Positions 23,725 to 31,977 of a DNA stretch of 35,234 bases are shown here, in pieces. The DNA is taken from assembly GCA_021323595.1 (NCBI GenBank), contig JAJPKR010000044.1, positions 1 to 35,234 on the forward strand, written 5' to 3'. How positions within the stretch are numbered: position 1 is the stretch's first letter; every line of letters starts with the position of its first letter. Under the pieces are notes generated by a model. The model was not told the DNA's origin and ran no database searches. It was given only the letters and a program-made list of their open reading frames with translations. The stretch comes from Terriglobia bacterium. GTDB taxonomy: Bacteria > Acidobacteriota > Terriglobia > Terriglobales > SCQP01. The position numbers and the translations under genes were made by a program.

Positions 23725-26217
23725 CTACCAGAAGAAATCCAGCTCGGGGACGAAATAGCGGTAACGGTTCGCGAGAAACGTGCCGAAGGCGGGGTCGGCG
23801 AGATTGGCTTGGACGTCGGCGGGGTTGAAGTGGTTGGTGACGTTATAGACGTCGAAGCCCCACTGCAAGGTGTAACGGTGGAGCAGCCGGGTGTCATGCA
23901 GCAGCGTTAAATCGAGGGAGAAGAACGCCGGGAAACGGTGGCTGTCGCGGGGCCCGACAAAATTCAGATTGGCGTCCACGACCGAATAGGGGAAGCCGCT
24001 ATGCCAGTCGAGGATGGGCGCCAGCGTGGTCGCCTGGGGGAGGCGCAGCACGCCCCAGGTGATCCAGCGATTGGGGACATCCGACGGCAGCGGGCCGTAT
24101 TCGTTCGGGCGAATGATGGGATGGGGAAAATCCCCGAAGAAATAGTCGTAGTTGTTCAAGTCGCCGTGCGTGCGGCTGTGCACGAACGAGCTGTTGATGG
24201 CTTGCCCGGCCAAATTGATCTTGGCGGTGACCACCGCTTTGGAAAAGCGCATTTGGCCGCTGTTGCTGAGGGTGAGAAAGTACTGGCCGGGCCCGCCGGC
24301 GAGCGGATCCACGATGAACTGCCGCCGGGTATGGCTTTGCAGGAAGCTGGCATCGAGCAGCAGATGCGAGCCGAGGCGGCGCTCGGCCTCGATGTTCCAG
24401 GTGAGGTTGAACGGCAAGAAATTGAAATCGCCGCCCGGCAGAAATTGGTTGGGACTGGGTTCGGCGGTGAAGTCGGTCAGAATGTTGGTGAAGGGCTCGA
24501 CCGCGACGATGCCGGTGCCAGCGGGATCGAAGTAAGTGACGGTTTGCCGCGGATATTCGCGAAAGACGCCGACATCGAGGGGCAGCCGGTCGTAGAACAT
24601 CCCGGCACCGCCGCGCAACACGAAGCCGGCCGGCGCCTGCCAGGAAAAGCCGGCGCGCGGGGCGAGGTGAACGGCGTCGGAGATGGTTTCGCTCTCGTAA
24701 CGCAGGCCCAAGTCGAGCGCCAGGCGCGCGTCCGGCGCCCATTGATCTTCGGCATAGGCGTTCCACGCGGTATTCGTGATGGCCAGCAGCGAGCCGCCGG
24801 TGAACTGCACCGTTTGGCTGAGGGTGCCGTCGGGACGAAAGACCTGCACCGGCCGGCCGAGGAAGCTGCCGCGGATCGCGCTGGCGGCGGCGCCGCCGCC
24901 GATCTTCCATTGCTGCGAGCCATGCCAGTGCGTCTGGGCCGGCAGGTAGGCCGATTCCCAGGCCACGCGCCAGGCCGCACGGCGCTGGGTATTGAAGAAG
25001 CTGCCCTGCGCGCCGGAACTGCGCAAGATCATGGGGCCGTTGCCCTCGCCCCAGACATCGTCCACGAAGTGCTCCCAATTGAACGTGTTCTGCCACACCG
25101 CCCCGGTGGCGGAGCCGTGGCGCTCGATCAGGTTCAAGCTCAGGTTGCGGCGGCGCAGATCGGGCGCGGCGGGCTGCGGCAGAAAGACATCGAGATGAGC
25201 GTGCTCGACGTGGCGGGGCGCGTAGTTCGCGGTCAGGGTCACCAGGTCGCGCGGGGAAACCACCCAGTCGAGCTGGGTGAAGGAGTCGCCGCCTTCGGTC
25301 TTGCTGATGTTGAAGGGAAAGGGCAGGCCGCGGATCGGCGTCTTGTCGAGATCGTAGTTGACGCCTTGCGATAGATAGAGTCGCCGGGGCAGCAGCGGGC
25401 CGGAAACCAGCAGCCGCGGCGTGATCCCGCGAAAGCCGAAGAGGGTGCCGCCGCGAAAGCGGGGCTCGGGAAAGAAATCGTTGACCTCGAAGCGCCATTC
25501 ATCGCCGCCGCCGCGGGTGAGCACCTTGGTGACGCCGCCGGTGAACTGGCCGTATTCGGCGAGATACGGCGCCTGATAGACCTGCACTCGCCGCACGACG
25601 TCGAGCGGCAAATTGACCGAGAAGTCGCCGGTGGCCGGATCGCTGGCATCGGCGCCGTTGATCAGCATGGCGTTCTCGTTCTCGCGGGCGCCATTGATGT
25701 TGATGCGGCCGTCGGGCGTGCGCACCACCCCGGGCACCAGCGGCAGCGCCTGCTGCAGTTGCTGCCCGGGCACGGGCAGGCGGCGCACCGTCGCCGCCTC
25801 CAACGATTGCGCCGGCGAGGAGGCGCCTTGCGCGGCTTCCGGCGAGGCGGTGACGTTCACGGTCTGGCTCACCGCCGAGCGCTTGGCGAATTGCAGGGCG
25901 ACCTCGAGCGCGCGCGGCGCCAGCACCCGGATCGGCTGCACCACCGGGAAGTAGTCCTTCTTGGCGGCGGTGAGCAAATAGGAGCCGCTTTGCACGCTGC
26001 CGAAATTCACCACGCCTTGCGCGTTGCTCGTGCCCGCGGCCACGGCGGCGCCGCCGGAGTTGAGGCTGACGCGCACGCCGCGTAGGGGGTGATGGGCGGT
26101 GTCCGTGCAAGTGACATGCACCAGCGCCGTCGCCAACACCTGTCCCGGCGACGAGCCGGCGAGGCAGGCCAAAAGCACGGTGAGCGCGAACCAGAACCGA
26201 CCGCATTGCCGGGCCAT
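23725..26217 (-). CDS. TonB-dependent receptor with carboxypeptidase-regulatory-like N-domain
   Basis: This is an outer-membrane receptor, 830 residues, of the Oar-like kind abundant in Acidobacteriota. A signal peptide (about 1-29) is followed by a regulatory-like beta-sandwich (VHVTCTDTAHHPLRGVRVSL to about residue 112), then the plug (LPLVPGVVRTPDGRININGARENENAMLINGADASDP) and a beta barrel. It ends with aromatic FVPELDFFW, suiting recognition by the BAM machinery. It is shorter than the 1000-1200 residues common in this family, mainly in the barrel loops. No TonB box is obvious. The substrate is unknown. It stands alone on its strand between the sugar cluster and the rlpA pair. Confidence 0.92.
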   Translation of the reverse strand: MARQCGRFWFALTVLLACLAGSSPGQVLATALVHVTCTDTAHHPLRGVRVSLNSGGAAVAAGTSNAQGVVNFGSVQSGSYLLTAAKKDYFPVVQPIRVLAPRALEVALQFAKRSAVSQTVNVTASPEAAQGASSPAQSLEAATVRRLPVPGQQLQQALPLVPGVVRTPDGRININGARENENAMLINGADASDPATGDFSVNLPLDVVRRVQVYQAPYLAEYGQFTGGVTKVLTRGGGDEWRFEVNDFFPEPRFRGGTLFGFRGITPRLLVSGPLLPRRLYLSQGVNYDLDKTPIRGLPFPFNISKTEGGDSFTQLDWVVSPRDLVTLTANYAPRHVEHAHLDVFLPQPAAPDLRRRNLSLNLIERHGSATGAVWQNTFNWEHFVDDVWGEGNGPMILRSSGAQGSFFNTQRRAAWRVAWESAYLPAQTHWHGSQQWKIGGGAAASAIRGSFLGRPVQVFRPDGTLSQTVQFTGGSLLAITNTAWNAYAEDQWAPDARLALDLGLRYESETISDAVHLAPRAGFSWQAPAGFVLRGGAGMFYDRLPLDVGVFREYPRQTVTYFDPAGTGIVAVEPFTNILTDFTAEPSPNQFLPGGDFNFLPFNLTWNIEAERRLGSHLLLDASFLQSHTRRQFIVDPLAGGPGQYFLTLSNSGQMRFSKAVVTAKINLAGQAINSSFVHSRTHGDLNNYDYFFGDFPHPIIRPNEYGPLPSDVPNRWITWGVLRLPQATTLAPILDWHSGFPYSVVDANLNFVGPRDSHRFPAFFSLDLTLLHDTRLLHRYTLQWGFDVYNVTNHFNPADVQANLADPAFGTFLANRYRYFVPELDFFW

Positions 26218-26223
26218 CTCATC

Positions 26224-26229
26224 CAGTAT
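26224..26229 (-). promoter_or_regulatory. -10-like box close to receptor start
   Basis: On the minus strand ACCATACTGGATGAG places CATACT 7 nt before the receptor ATG. It resembles the other close -10 boxes in the window. GGATGAG between them could alternatively serve as a weak ribosome binding site. Confidence 0.3.
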
Positions 26230-26303
26230 GGTCTTGCGCCCGCGGGACGAAAACGCGAAACTGAAAACGCTCGGGATTTTTTTCCGCTACGAGGTCGTGA
26301 ACG

Positions 26304-26489
26304 ATGGCAGCAACGTTCGACGAAGCGGCCCGCCGCGTGGAAGCGGAACTGAAGCGCCTGATCGCGGTGATGAACGACGAGATCGTGCCGGCGATCCGTC
26401 AAGACAGCGGGAAGGCGCTGCGAGTCGTCGCGGAGCAATTGCAAAAACTCGCCGACGCGCTCGAACGCTCGAAAACGGAGCCGCGTTGA
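26304..26489 (+). CDS. small helical protein coupled to rlpA
   Basis: This 61-residue protein is wholly helical and amphipathic (FDEAARRVEAELKRLIAVMN, then AEQLQKLADALERSK) with a probable coiled coil and no membrane segment. GAGG lies 9 nt before the ATG. Similar small proteins occur, from memory, in other acidobacterial genomes, but I know no function. Its TGA overlaps the TTG start of the rlpA-like gene by 4 nt, so the two are probably co-translated, which hints at a cell-envelope role. Confidence 0.7.
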   Translation: MAATFDEAARRVEAELKRLIAVMNDEIVPAIRQDSGKALRVVAEQLQKLADALERSKTEPR

Positions 26490-27259
26490 GCACCGGCCGG
26501 CGCTGGGCGGCGGCGGCCGCGGCCACGCTGGCGATCACCGGCGCGGCCTGCGGGCCGAAGCCGGTCAAGCCCATGCTGCAGCCGCCGATGCCGCCCGGCG
26601 TCAGTTGGGGACGGCCGGCAAATCCGGCGGCGCCGCCCGCGCCCGCCTCGACCGGCGCCGCCGCGGTCAGCGAGGCCGCGCTCTCGATCGTGCCGGCCAT
26701 GGATGCGCGCTTGCGCGTGGGCGAGCGCTTTACCGGCGTCGCCAGCTATTACGGCCCGGAGGAACAAGGCCGTGAAACCGCGAGCGGCGCCGTCTTCGAC
26801 GATCGCAAGCTGACCGCCGCGCATCGCACCCTGCCCTTCGGCACCCGCCTGCGGGTGACGTATCCGGCGACCGGCCGCTCCGTCATCGTCACGATCAACG
26901 ATCGCGGGCCGTTCTGGCCGTATCGCACCCTGGATCTTTCGCTCGCCGCCGCGCGGCGCATCGGCCTTTACGATCACGGCCTGGGCCAAGTCGAGATGGA
27001 GATCATCGGTCTGCCGCGGCCGCTGCCCGACGGCCGTTATACGGTGCAAGTGGGATGGTTCGACAGCAGCCGGCAGCTGCGCGCGTGCCGGCGCTTGATG
27101 CGCGCGCGCGCGCCGTACCCGGTCGTGGCGTTTCATTCCTCGAGCGGCTCCTGGCTGCGCTACGACCACGACGCCAGCCTCGACGCCGCCCAGGCGATCC
27201 GTATCGTCGAGGACTTGCGCGCCCATCGGTATCCCGCCTACGTCGTGCGCCTGAACTGA
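26486..27259 (+). CDS. RlpA-like DPBB and SPOR domain lipoprotein, catalytic Glu replaced
   Basis: RlpA proteins bind or cleave denuded peptidoglycan at division sites. An N-terminal hydrophobic segment ends at Cys22 (LAITGAAC), a poor but possible lipobox. A Pro/Ala linker follows, then the double-psi beta-barrel (FTGVASYYG at 82-90 to about 165) and a C-terminal SPOR domain (YTVQVGWFDSSRQLRACRRL onwards). In Pseudomonas aeruginosa RlpA the catalytic residues are E120, H131 and D157. Here the matching positions are Ala102, His113 and Asp139, with identical spacing, so the Glu is lost. The start is TTG at 26486, set by GGAG 5 nt upstream and coupling to the previous gene. It has 257 residues. 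Confidence 0.88.
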   Translation: MSTGRRWAAAAAATLAITGAACGPKPVKPMLQPPMPPGVSWGRPANPAAPPAPASTGAAAVSEAALSIVPAMDARLRVGERFTGVASYYGPEEQGRETASGAVFDDRKLTAAHRTLPFGTRLRVTYPATGRSVIVTINDRGPFWPYRTLDLSLAAARRIGLYDHGLGQVEMEIIGLPRPLPDGRYTVQVGWFDSSRQLRACRRLMRARAPYPVVAFHSSSGSWLRYDHDASLDAAQAIRIVEDLRAHRYPAYVVRLN

Positions 27260-27651
27260 CCGGAGCGCAGGCTGGCCGGCGCTCTTCGCGCCGTTTGCGG
27301 CGGCGGTCGCGGGACCCGGCGCGCGCCGGCGCGGCCGCGCTGCGCCCGCTCCTGGCGGCCGGAGAACCGTGCCGTGCCGGATGCGCGGAGATCCATGAGC
27401 CCGCCGGAGGCCGCCGCGGCGGGAGCGCGCGCTATTCGCGTGGCTTGCTCAAACGCGGCTTTTATTCGTCGAGGATGCGTGCGCGGGCGTTCGCTGCCGC
27501 TGGCCGCTCCCGGAGTTGGCGCGGCGATCCACGCGGAATTGGCGCTTTCCTGAGGTGGTCTCCTCGGAACAAACCGGACTGAATCCCGTATGTGCGGATG
27601 TGCGGCGCTTTTTGCCGCTAACGCGCCAGGAGCACGGCGTCCAAGTGAAAC
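27260..27651. other. 392-nt stretch without a recognised gene
   Basis: Open frames on both strands here are short or antisense to each other and show no family motif, signal sequence or ribosome binding site. GC is a little lower and more even across codon positions than in the flanking genes, as expected for non-coding or decayed sequence. It leads into the ABC ATPase remnant. Confidence 0.5.
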
Positions 27652-27789
27652 GTGGCCACCGGCGCGAGCGAGGGCACACGCTTGTCGCGAGAACCGCTGT
27701 TGCGGCTCGATAACGTCGGCAAGGTATTGTTGACCGACGAGGTCGAAACCCACGCCCTGTCGTGGGCGCAGCGCGCGGTATCATCCTGA
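27652..27789 (+). pseudogene. N-terminal remnant of a MacB/LolD-type ABC transporter ATPase
   Basis: From GTG at 27652 the frame reads 45 residues to TGA at 27787. Residues 14-37 include PLLRLDNVGKVLLTDEVETH followed by ALS, the first beta strand and adenine-binding A-loop region found at the N-terminus of MacB/LolD-like ATPases, typically continuing ALSG...GEYVAI. Here the match stops after ALS, and Walker A, the signature and Walker B are all missing from the 105 nt before the next gene. It therefore looks like a truncated gene whose remainder was deleted. The next gene is a MacB-like permease, which suits a former ATPase-permease pair. The assignment rests on a short segment. Confidence 0.65.
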
Positions 27790-27894
27790 AGCATGCGCTC
27801 GAGACGCGCGGCCTCGCGGCGTGGCGACCGGCGCGGAGCGAGCGACGCCGGGATTTGCGATCACGAAAATCAGCGCCCTTCGTCTAAGGCAGCC

Positions 27895-30333
27895 ATGGAG
27901 AAGCTGGGGCAAGACCTGAGATTCGCGTTCCGCCTGCTGGCCAAGAGCCCGGGCTTTGCCGCCATCGCCATCGTGACGCTTGCCTTGGGTATCGGCGCCA
28001 ACGCCGTCATCTTCAGCGCGGTGGATGCCGTGCTGCTGCGGCCGTTGCCCTATCCCCATGCCGAGCGCCTCTTCGACGTGCTCAGCCGCTGGCCGCGCGG
28101 CGGCATCGAGAACGGCATTTTCATCGGCCAATACCAATGGCTGGCCGAGCACTGCCGCTCCTGCGAAAGCGTCGCGGCGTTCGTCCCGGGCGCGGGGGCC
28201 AACCTGAGCGGATCCGGCGGCGCGCCGCTGCGCGTGCGCAGCGCGCAGGTCAACGCCCAGTACTTTCCCATGCTGCAAATGCCGCCCGAGCTGGGGCGTG
28301 CGTTTGCGCCCGCCGACGAGCTGCCGAACGCGGCGGGGGTGGCGATCTTGAGCGACGCGCTGTGGCGCGCGCGGTTCAACGCGGATCCCGGCATCGTCGG
28401 GCGCGGCATTCGGCTGGATGGCGCGCTGTACACAGTGGTCGGGGTGGCGCGGCCCCGCACCGATCCCGACGTTGACCTTTGGACCGCGCTCCATCCTGAC
28501 GATCCGCTGGTCGCCGAAGAAGGGCCGAATATCAACGTGAGCGTACGGCTGAAGCCGAACGTGACCCTGGCGCAGGCTCAGGCAGAGGTGGCGCTGCTCG
28601 CCGCCGCTTACAATCGCGCGCATCCCAGCCGCTACGAAGTGGGCCTGCTGCTGCGCGGCATGCATGAGGATCAGGTGAGCGGCGTGCGGCCGCAACTGCT
28701 GATCCTGCTGTATGCGGTGGGATTGGTGCTGCTGATCGCCTGCGTCAATGTCGCCAACCTGCTGCTCTCGCGCGCCAACGGCCGGCGGCGGGAGATGGCG
28801 GTGCGGGCGGCGCTGGGCGCCGGGCGCGGCCGGATCGCGCGGCAACTGCTGACGGAAAGCGTCTTGCTCGGGCTGGCCGGAGGCGGCGCCGGCCTGTTGC
28901 TGGCGTGGGGCGGCTTGCCGCTGCTGCTGCGGGCGGCGCCACGCGGCAGCGGCGAATTTTTCGCCGACGCCGGGTGGGGGCAGATCTTCGGCGCCAGCGG
29001 CGTGCACCTCGACGCCACGGTGCTGCTGTACAGCCTGGGCCTGGCGCTGCTCACCGGCCTGCTTTTCGGCATGGCGCCGGCGTGGCAGTTAGCCCGCGGC
29101 GATTTGCACGGCAGCCTCAAGGAAGAAGGCGGCCGCGCCGGCGGCGGCGCGCGGCGGCGGCGCACGCAGAGCGCGCTGGTGGCCGGCGAGTTCGCGCTGG
29201 CCTTCGTGCTGCTGGCGGGCGCGGGTCTGCTGATCGCGAGCATCCTCTATTTAGAGGGGCTGAACGTCGGCTTCGACACCCATTCGGTCTTCACCGTCGA
29301 AACCTCGCTGAGCGGGCCGCGGCGCGCCAGCGCCGCCGCCGGCAGCCGCTATCTCGATGAGGCGGTGGCACGGCTGGAGCGAATTCCGGGCGTCGCGGCG
29401 GCGGCGGCGATCGTCGGCATGCCGCTGGTGCGCGGCATGAACGACGGCTTTCGCGTCACCGGCAGCGCGGTCGCGCAAGGCCGCGCGCAGATCTTGCCGG
29501 TAACCGCGGATTTCTTTGCCGCGCTCGGCCTCAAAGTCGCGCAAGGCCGCGCGTTCACCGCGGCCGATACGGCGGGCAGCGAGCCGGTGTGCATCGTCAG
29601 CCCCGATCTGGCGCGCCAGCATTGGCCGGCGGGCAACGCCGTCGGCCAGCAGATCGTCTTCGGCCGGGCGTACCGCATCATCGGCGTCACCGCGCCCGCG
29701 CGCATGATGGCCTACTACATGGGCCAGATGCAGAACGTCTATATTCCGCTGGCGCAAACGCCGGACCGCGGCTTCGAGCTGGCGACGACTTGGTTTCCGG
29801 TGACGTTCCTGATTCGCGCGCATGGGGATCCGGCGCTGATTGAGCAGCCGGCGCTGCAGGCGCTGGCGTCGGTGGATGATCAGCAGCCGTTCTTCGCGCC
29901 GCAGACGCTGGACGCGGTGCGCGGCGCCACGCTCGCGAGCTACCGCTTCTTGGCGCTGCTGCTCGGGCTGTTCGCGGCGCTGGCGCTGGCGCTGGGCGCA
30001 ATCGGCATCTACGGCGTGATGGCGCACGCGGTGGCGCAGCGCACGCGCGAGATCGGCATTCGCGTGGCGCTGGGAGCGACGCGGGGCCACATCCTGCGGC
30101 TGGTGGTCGGCGAGGGGTTGGCGCTGGCCGGCATCGGCTTGGCCGTCGGAGTGGGAGCGACGCTGCTGGCGGGGCGGCTGCTGGCCAGCCAGCTTTACGG
30201 CGTGCAGCCCGGCAATGCGTGGCTGCTGCTCGCCGCCGCGGCGGCGCTGGCGGCCGCGGCTTGGGCCGCTTGCCAGATTCCCGCGCGCCGCGCCATGCGC
30301 ATCGATCCCACCGAAGCTTTGCGCTACGAGTAG
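27895..30333 (+). CDS. ADOP-type MacB-like ABC permease
   Basis: This 812-residue permease belongs to the acidobacterial duplicated orphan permease group. The N-terminus (DLRFAFRLLAKSPGFAAIAI, then LALGIGANAVIFSAVDAVLL) is the group's hallmark. A periplasmic MacB domain, the first FtsX domain (LLIACVNVANLLLSRANGRR), a second periplasmic domain and the second FtsX domain (ALGAIGIYGVMAHAVAQRTR) follow. Both FtsX halves have the ATPase-coupling loops MAVRAALGAGRGRI and IGIRVALGATRGHI, so ATPase contact seems retained. The ATG at 27895 has AAGG 5-6 nt upstream. No intact ATPase gene is adjacent, only the remnant just upstream. Substrate unknown; MacB relatives act as mechanotransmitters rather than classic transporters. 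Confidence 0.92.
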   Translation: MEKLGQDLRFAFRLLAKSPGFAAIAIVTLALGIGANAVIFSAVDAVLLRPLPYPHAERLFDVLSRWPRGGIENGIFIGQYQWLAEHCRSCESVAAFVPGAGANLSGSGGAPLRVRSAQVNAQYFPMLQMPPELGRAFAPADELPNAAGVAILSDALWRARFNADPGIVGRGIRLDGALYTVVGVARPRTDPDVDLWTALHPDDPLVAEEGPNINVSVRLKPNVTLAQAQAEVALLAAAYNRAHPSRYEVGLLLRGMHEDQVSGVRPQLLILLYAVGLVLLIACVNVANLLLSRANGRRREMAVRAALGAGRGRIARQLLTESVLLGLAGGGAGLLLAWGGLPLLLRAAPRGSGEFFADAGWGQIFGASGVHLDATVLLYSLGLALLTGLLFGMAPAWQLARGDLHGSLKEEGGRAGGGARRRRTQSALVAGEFALAFVLLAGAGLLIASILYLEGLNVGFDTHSVFTVETSLSGPRRASAAAGSRYLDEAVARLERIPGVAAAAAIVGMPLVRGMNDGFRVTGSAVAQGRAQILPVTADFFAALGLKVAQGRAFTAADTAGSEPVCIVSPDLARQHWPAGNAVGQQIVFGRAYRIIGVTAPARMMAYYMGQMQNVYIPLAQTPDRGFELATTWFPVTFLIRAHGDPALIEQPALQALASVDDQQPFFAPQTLDAVRGATLASYRFLALLLGLFAALALALGAIGIYGVMAHAVAQRTREIGIRVALGATRGHILRLVVGEGLALAGIGLAVGVGATLLAGRLLASQLYGVQPGNAWLLLAAAAALAAAAWAACQIPARRAMRIDPTEALRYE

Positions 30334-30395
30334 CGGGCGAGCCGGGGCGAGCGGCGGGTTTGGCGGTTGCGGGTGCGTGAGAGAATCGGGGAGGC

Positions 30396-31958
30396 ATGCC
30401 CTCGCAACTGCTGCGTTGCAAGTCCATCGACCGGCTGATCGCGGAATCCGAGGAGCCCCACCGCCGCCTGAAGAAGACCCTGGGACCGTGGTCGCTGACC
30501 GCGCTGGGCATCGGCGCGATCATCGGCGCCGGCATCTTCGTGCTCACCGGCACCGCCGCCGCCGGCGAGTACTCGATCGTGCCGCATTGGTGGAAGGCGC
30601 AGGCGCTCGACCTCATCCTCAACTTCTTGCGGCACGGCACGATCAGCAGCACCATCATGCACGGCCGCCCGCCCGCGGGCCCGGCCATCGCCATCTCGTT
30701 CGCGCTGGTCGCGATCGTCTGCGCGTTCGCGGGGCTGTGCTACGCGGAGCTGGCGTCGATGATTCCCATCGCCGGCAGCGCCTACACCTATTCCTACGCG
30801 ACGCTGGGCGAAATCTTCGCCTGGATCATCGGCTGGGATCTAATTCTGGAATACGCGGTGAGCAATGTCGCCGTCGCGGTGGGCTTCGGCGGCTACTTCA
30901 AGGCCGAGTTGCAGGAGTTCGGCATCAATCTGCCGGACAAGTGGTCGAACCCGTATTGGTCGGCGCCCGGCACGCCGCACGGCTACTTCAATATCCCCGG
31001 CTTTCTGGTGGTGATGATTCTGACCGTGCTGCTGGTGCGGGGCGTGCGCGAATCGGCCGAGACCAACAACGTGATGGTGCTGATCAAGCTGGGCGCGATC
31101 TTGACCTTCATCGTCGCCGGGGCTTATTTCATTCGCCCGGCCAACTGGCACCCCTTCGCGCCGGAAGGCTTCGCGGGGATTCTGAGCGGCGGCGCCATCA
31201 TCTTTTTCACCTATATCGGCTTCGACTCGGTTTCGACGGCGGCCGAGGAGGCGCGCAATCCGCAGCGCGACATTCCTTTCGGCATCATCGCCTCGCTGAT
31301 CGTCTGCACGGTGCTGTATATCGGGGTGGCGATCGTGCTGCTGGGGATGCAGAAGTACACGGTGTTCCGCACCGGCGACGCCGCCGCGGCGCCGGTGGCG
31401 TACGCCCTGCAGGCGGTGCGCGCCGATCCCCGGCTGCAGTTCGTGATCATCGTCGGCGGGCTGATGGGCATGCTCAGCTCGCTGCTGGTCTTCCAGTACG
31501 GGCAGACGCGGATTTGGTTCGCGATGTCGCGCGACGGATTGCTGCCGAAGATCTTTTCCGCCGTGCATCCCAAGTTCAAGACGCCGCATTGGTCCACCTG
31601 GATCGCCGGCTTCGCGGTGGGCATTCCCGCCGGGCTGGTGAGCATCAGCGACGCGGCGGACCTGTCGAATATCGGGACGCTCTTCGCATTCCTGCTGGTT
31701 TCGCTGGGCGTGCTGCTGCTGCGGCGCCACCAGCCCGAGCGGCCGCGCGGCTTTCGCGTGCCCTTCGTGCCGCTGTTTCCCTGGCTGGCGATCGTCTTTT
31801 GCCTGGTGCTGATGATGGGGCTGCCGATCGAGACCTGGCTGCGCTTCGTGATTTGGCTGGGGATCGGCTTGGTGATTTACCGCTTCTACAGCCGCCGCCA
31901 CAGCGAGTTCGCGCAACGGCCGCCGGCGCCGTCGCTGACCACGGAGACGCGCTCCTGA
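30396..31958 (+). CDS. APC-superfamily amino acid permease
   Basis: This 520-residue inner-membrane transporter of the cationic amino acid transporter type has about 12-13 helices. The first helix motif GIGAIIGAGIFVLTG is diagnostic for the APC fold substrate site. Also seen are CYAELASMIPIAGSAYTYSY, FFTYIGFDSVSTAAEEARNPQRDIP (the central conserved loop) and MSRDGLLPKIFSAVHPKFKTP. Length and C-terminal extra helices suit the CAT/YfnA-like group. The stretch GGGGAGG sits too near the ATG to be an ideal ribosome binding site. It is separated by 62 nt from the ADOP gene and converges on the RNA methyltransferase gene. The amino acid carried is not readable. Confidence 0.92.
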   Translation: MPSQLLRCKSIDRLIAESEEPHRRLKKTLGPWSLTALGIGAIIGAGIFVLTGTAAAGEYSIVPHWWKAQALDLILNFLRHGTISSTIMHGRPPAGPAIAISFALVAIVCAFAGLCYAELASMIPIAGSAYTYSYATLGEIFAWIIGWDLILEYAVSNVAVAVGFGGYFKAELQEFGINLPDKWSNPYWSAPGTPHGYFNIPGFLVVMILTVLLVRGVRESAETNNVMVLIKLGAILTFIVAGAYFIRPANWHPFAPEGFAGILSGGAIIFFTYIGFDSVSTAAEEARNPQRDIPFGIIASLIVCTVLYIGVAIVLLGMQKYTVFRTGDAAAAPVAYALQAVRADPRLQFVIIVGGLMGMLSSLLVFQYGQTRIWFAMSRDGLLPKIFSAVHPKFKTPHWSTWIAGFAVGIPAGLVSISDAADLSNIGTLFAFLLVSLGVLLLRRHQPERPRGFRVPFVPLFPWLAIVFCLVLMMGLPIETWLRFVIWLGIGLVIYRFYSRRHSEFAQRPPAPSLTTETRS

Positions 31959-31977
31959 GGGGAGGGGCGGGGCTCGC

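Noticed and set aside
27749-27766. Perfect 6-bp hairpin CCCACG/CGTGGG
   Set aside because: It lies inside the ATPase-like frame (T-H-A-L-S region) and has no T tract; probably coincidental.
27238-27784. Two minus-strand open frames in the gap before the ADOP permease
   Set aside because: No motif, signal or ribosome binding site; they are antisense to the ATPase remnant and non-coding sequence.
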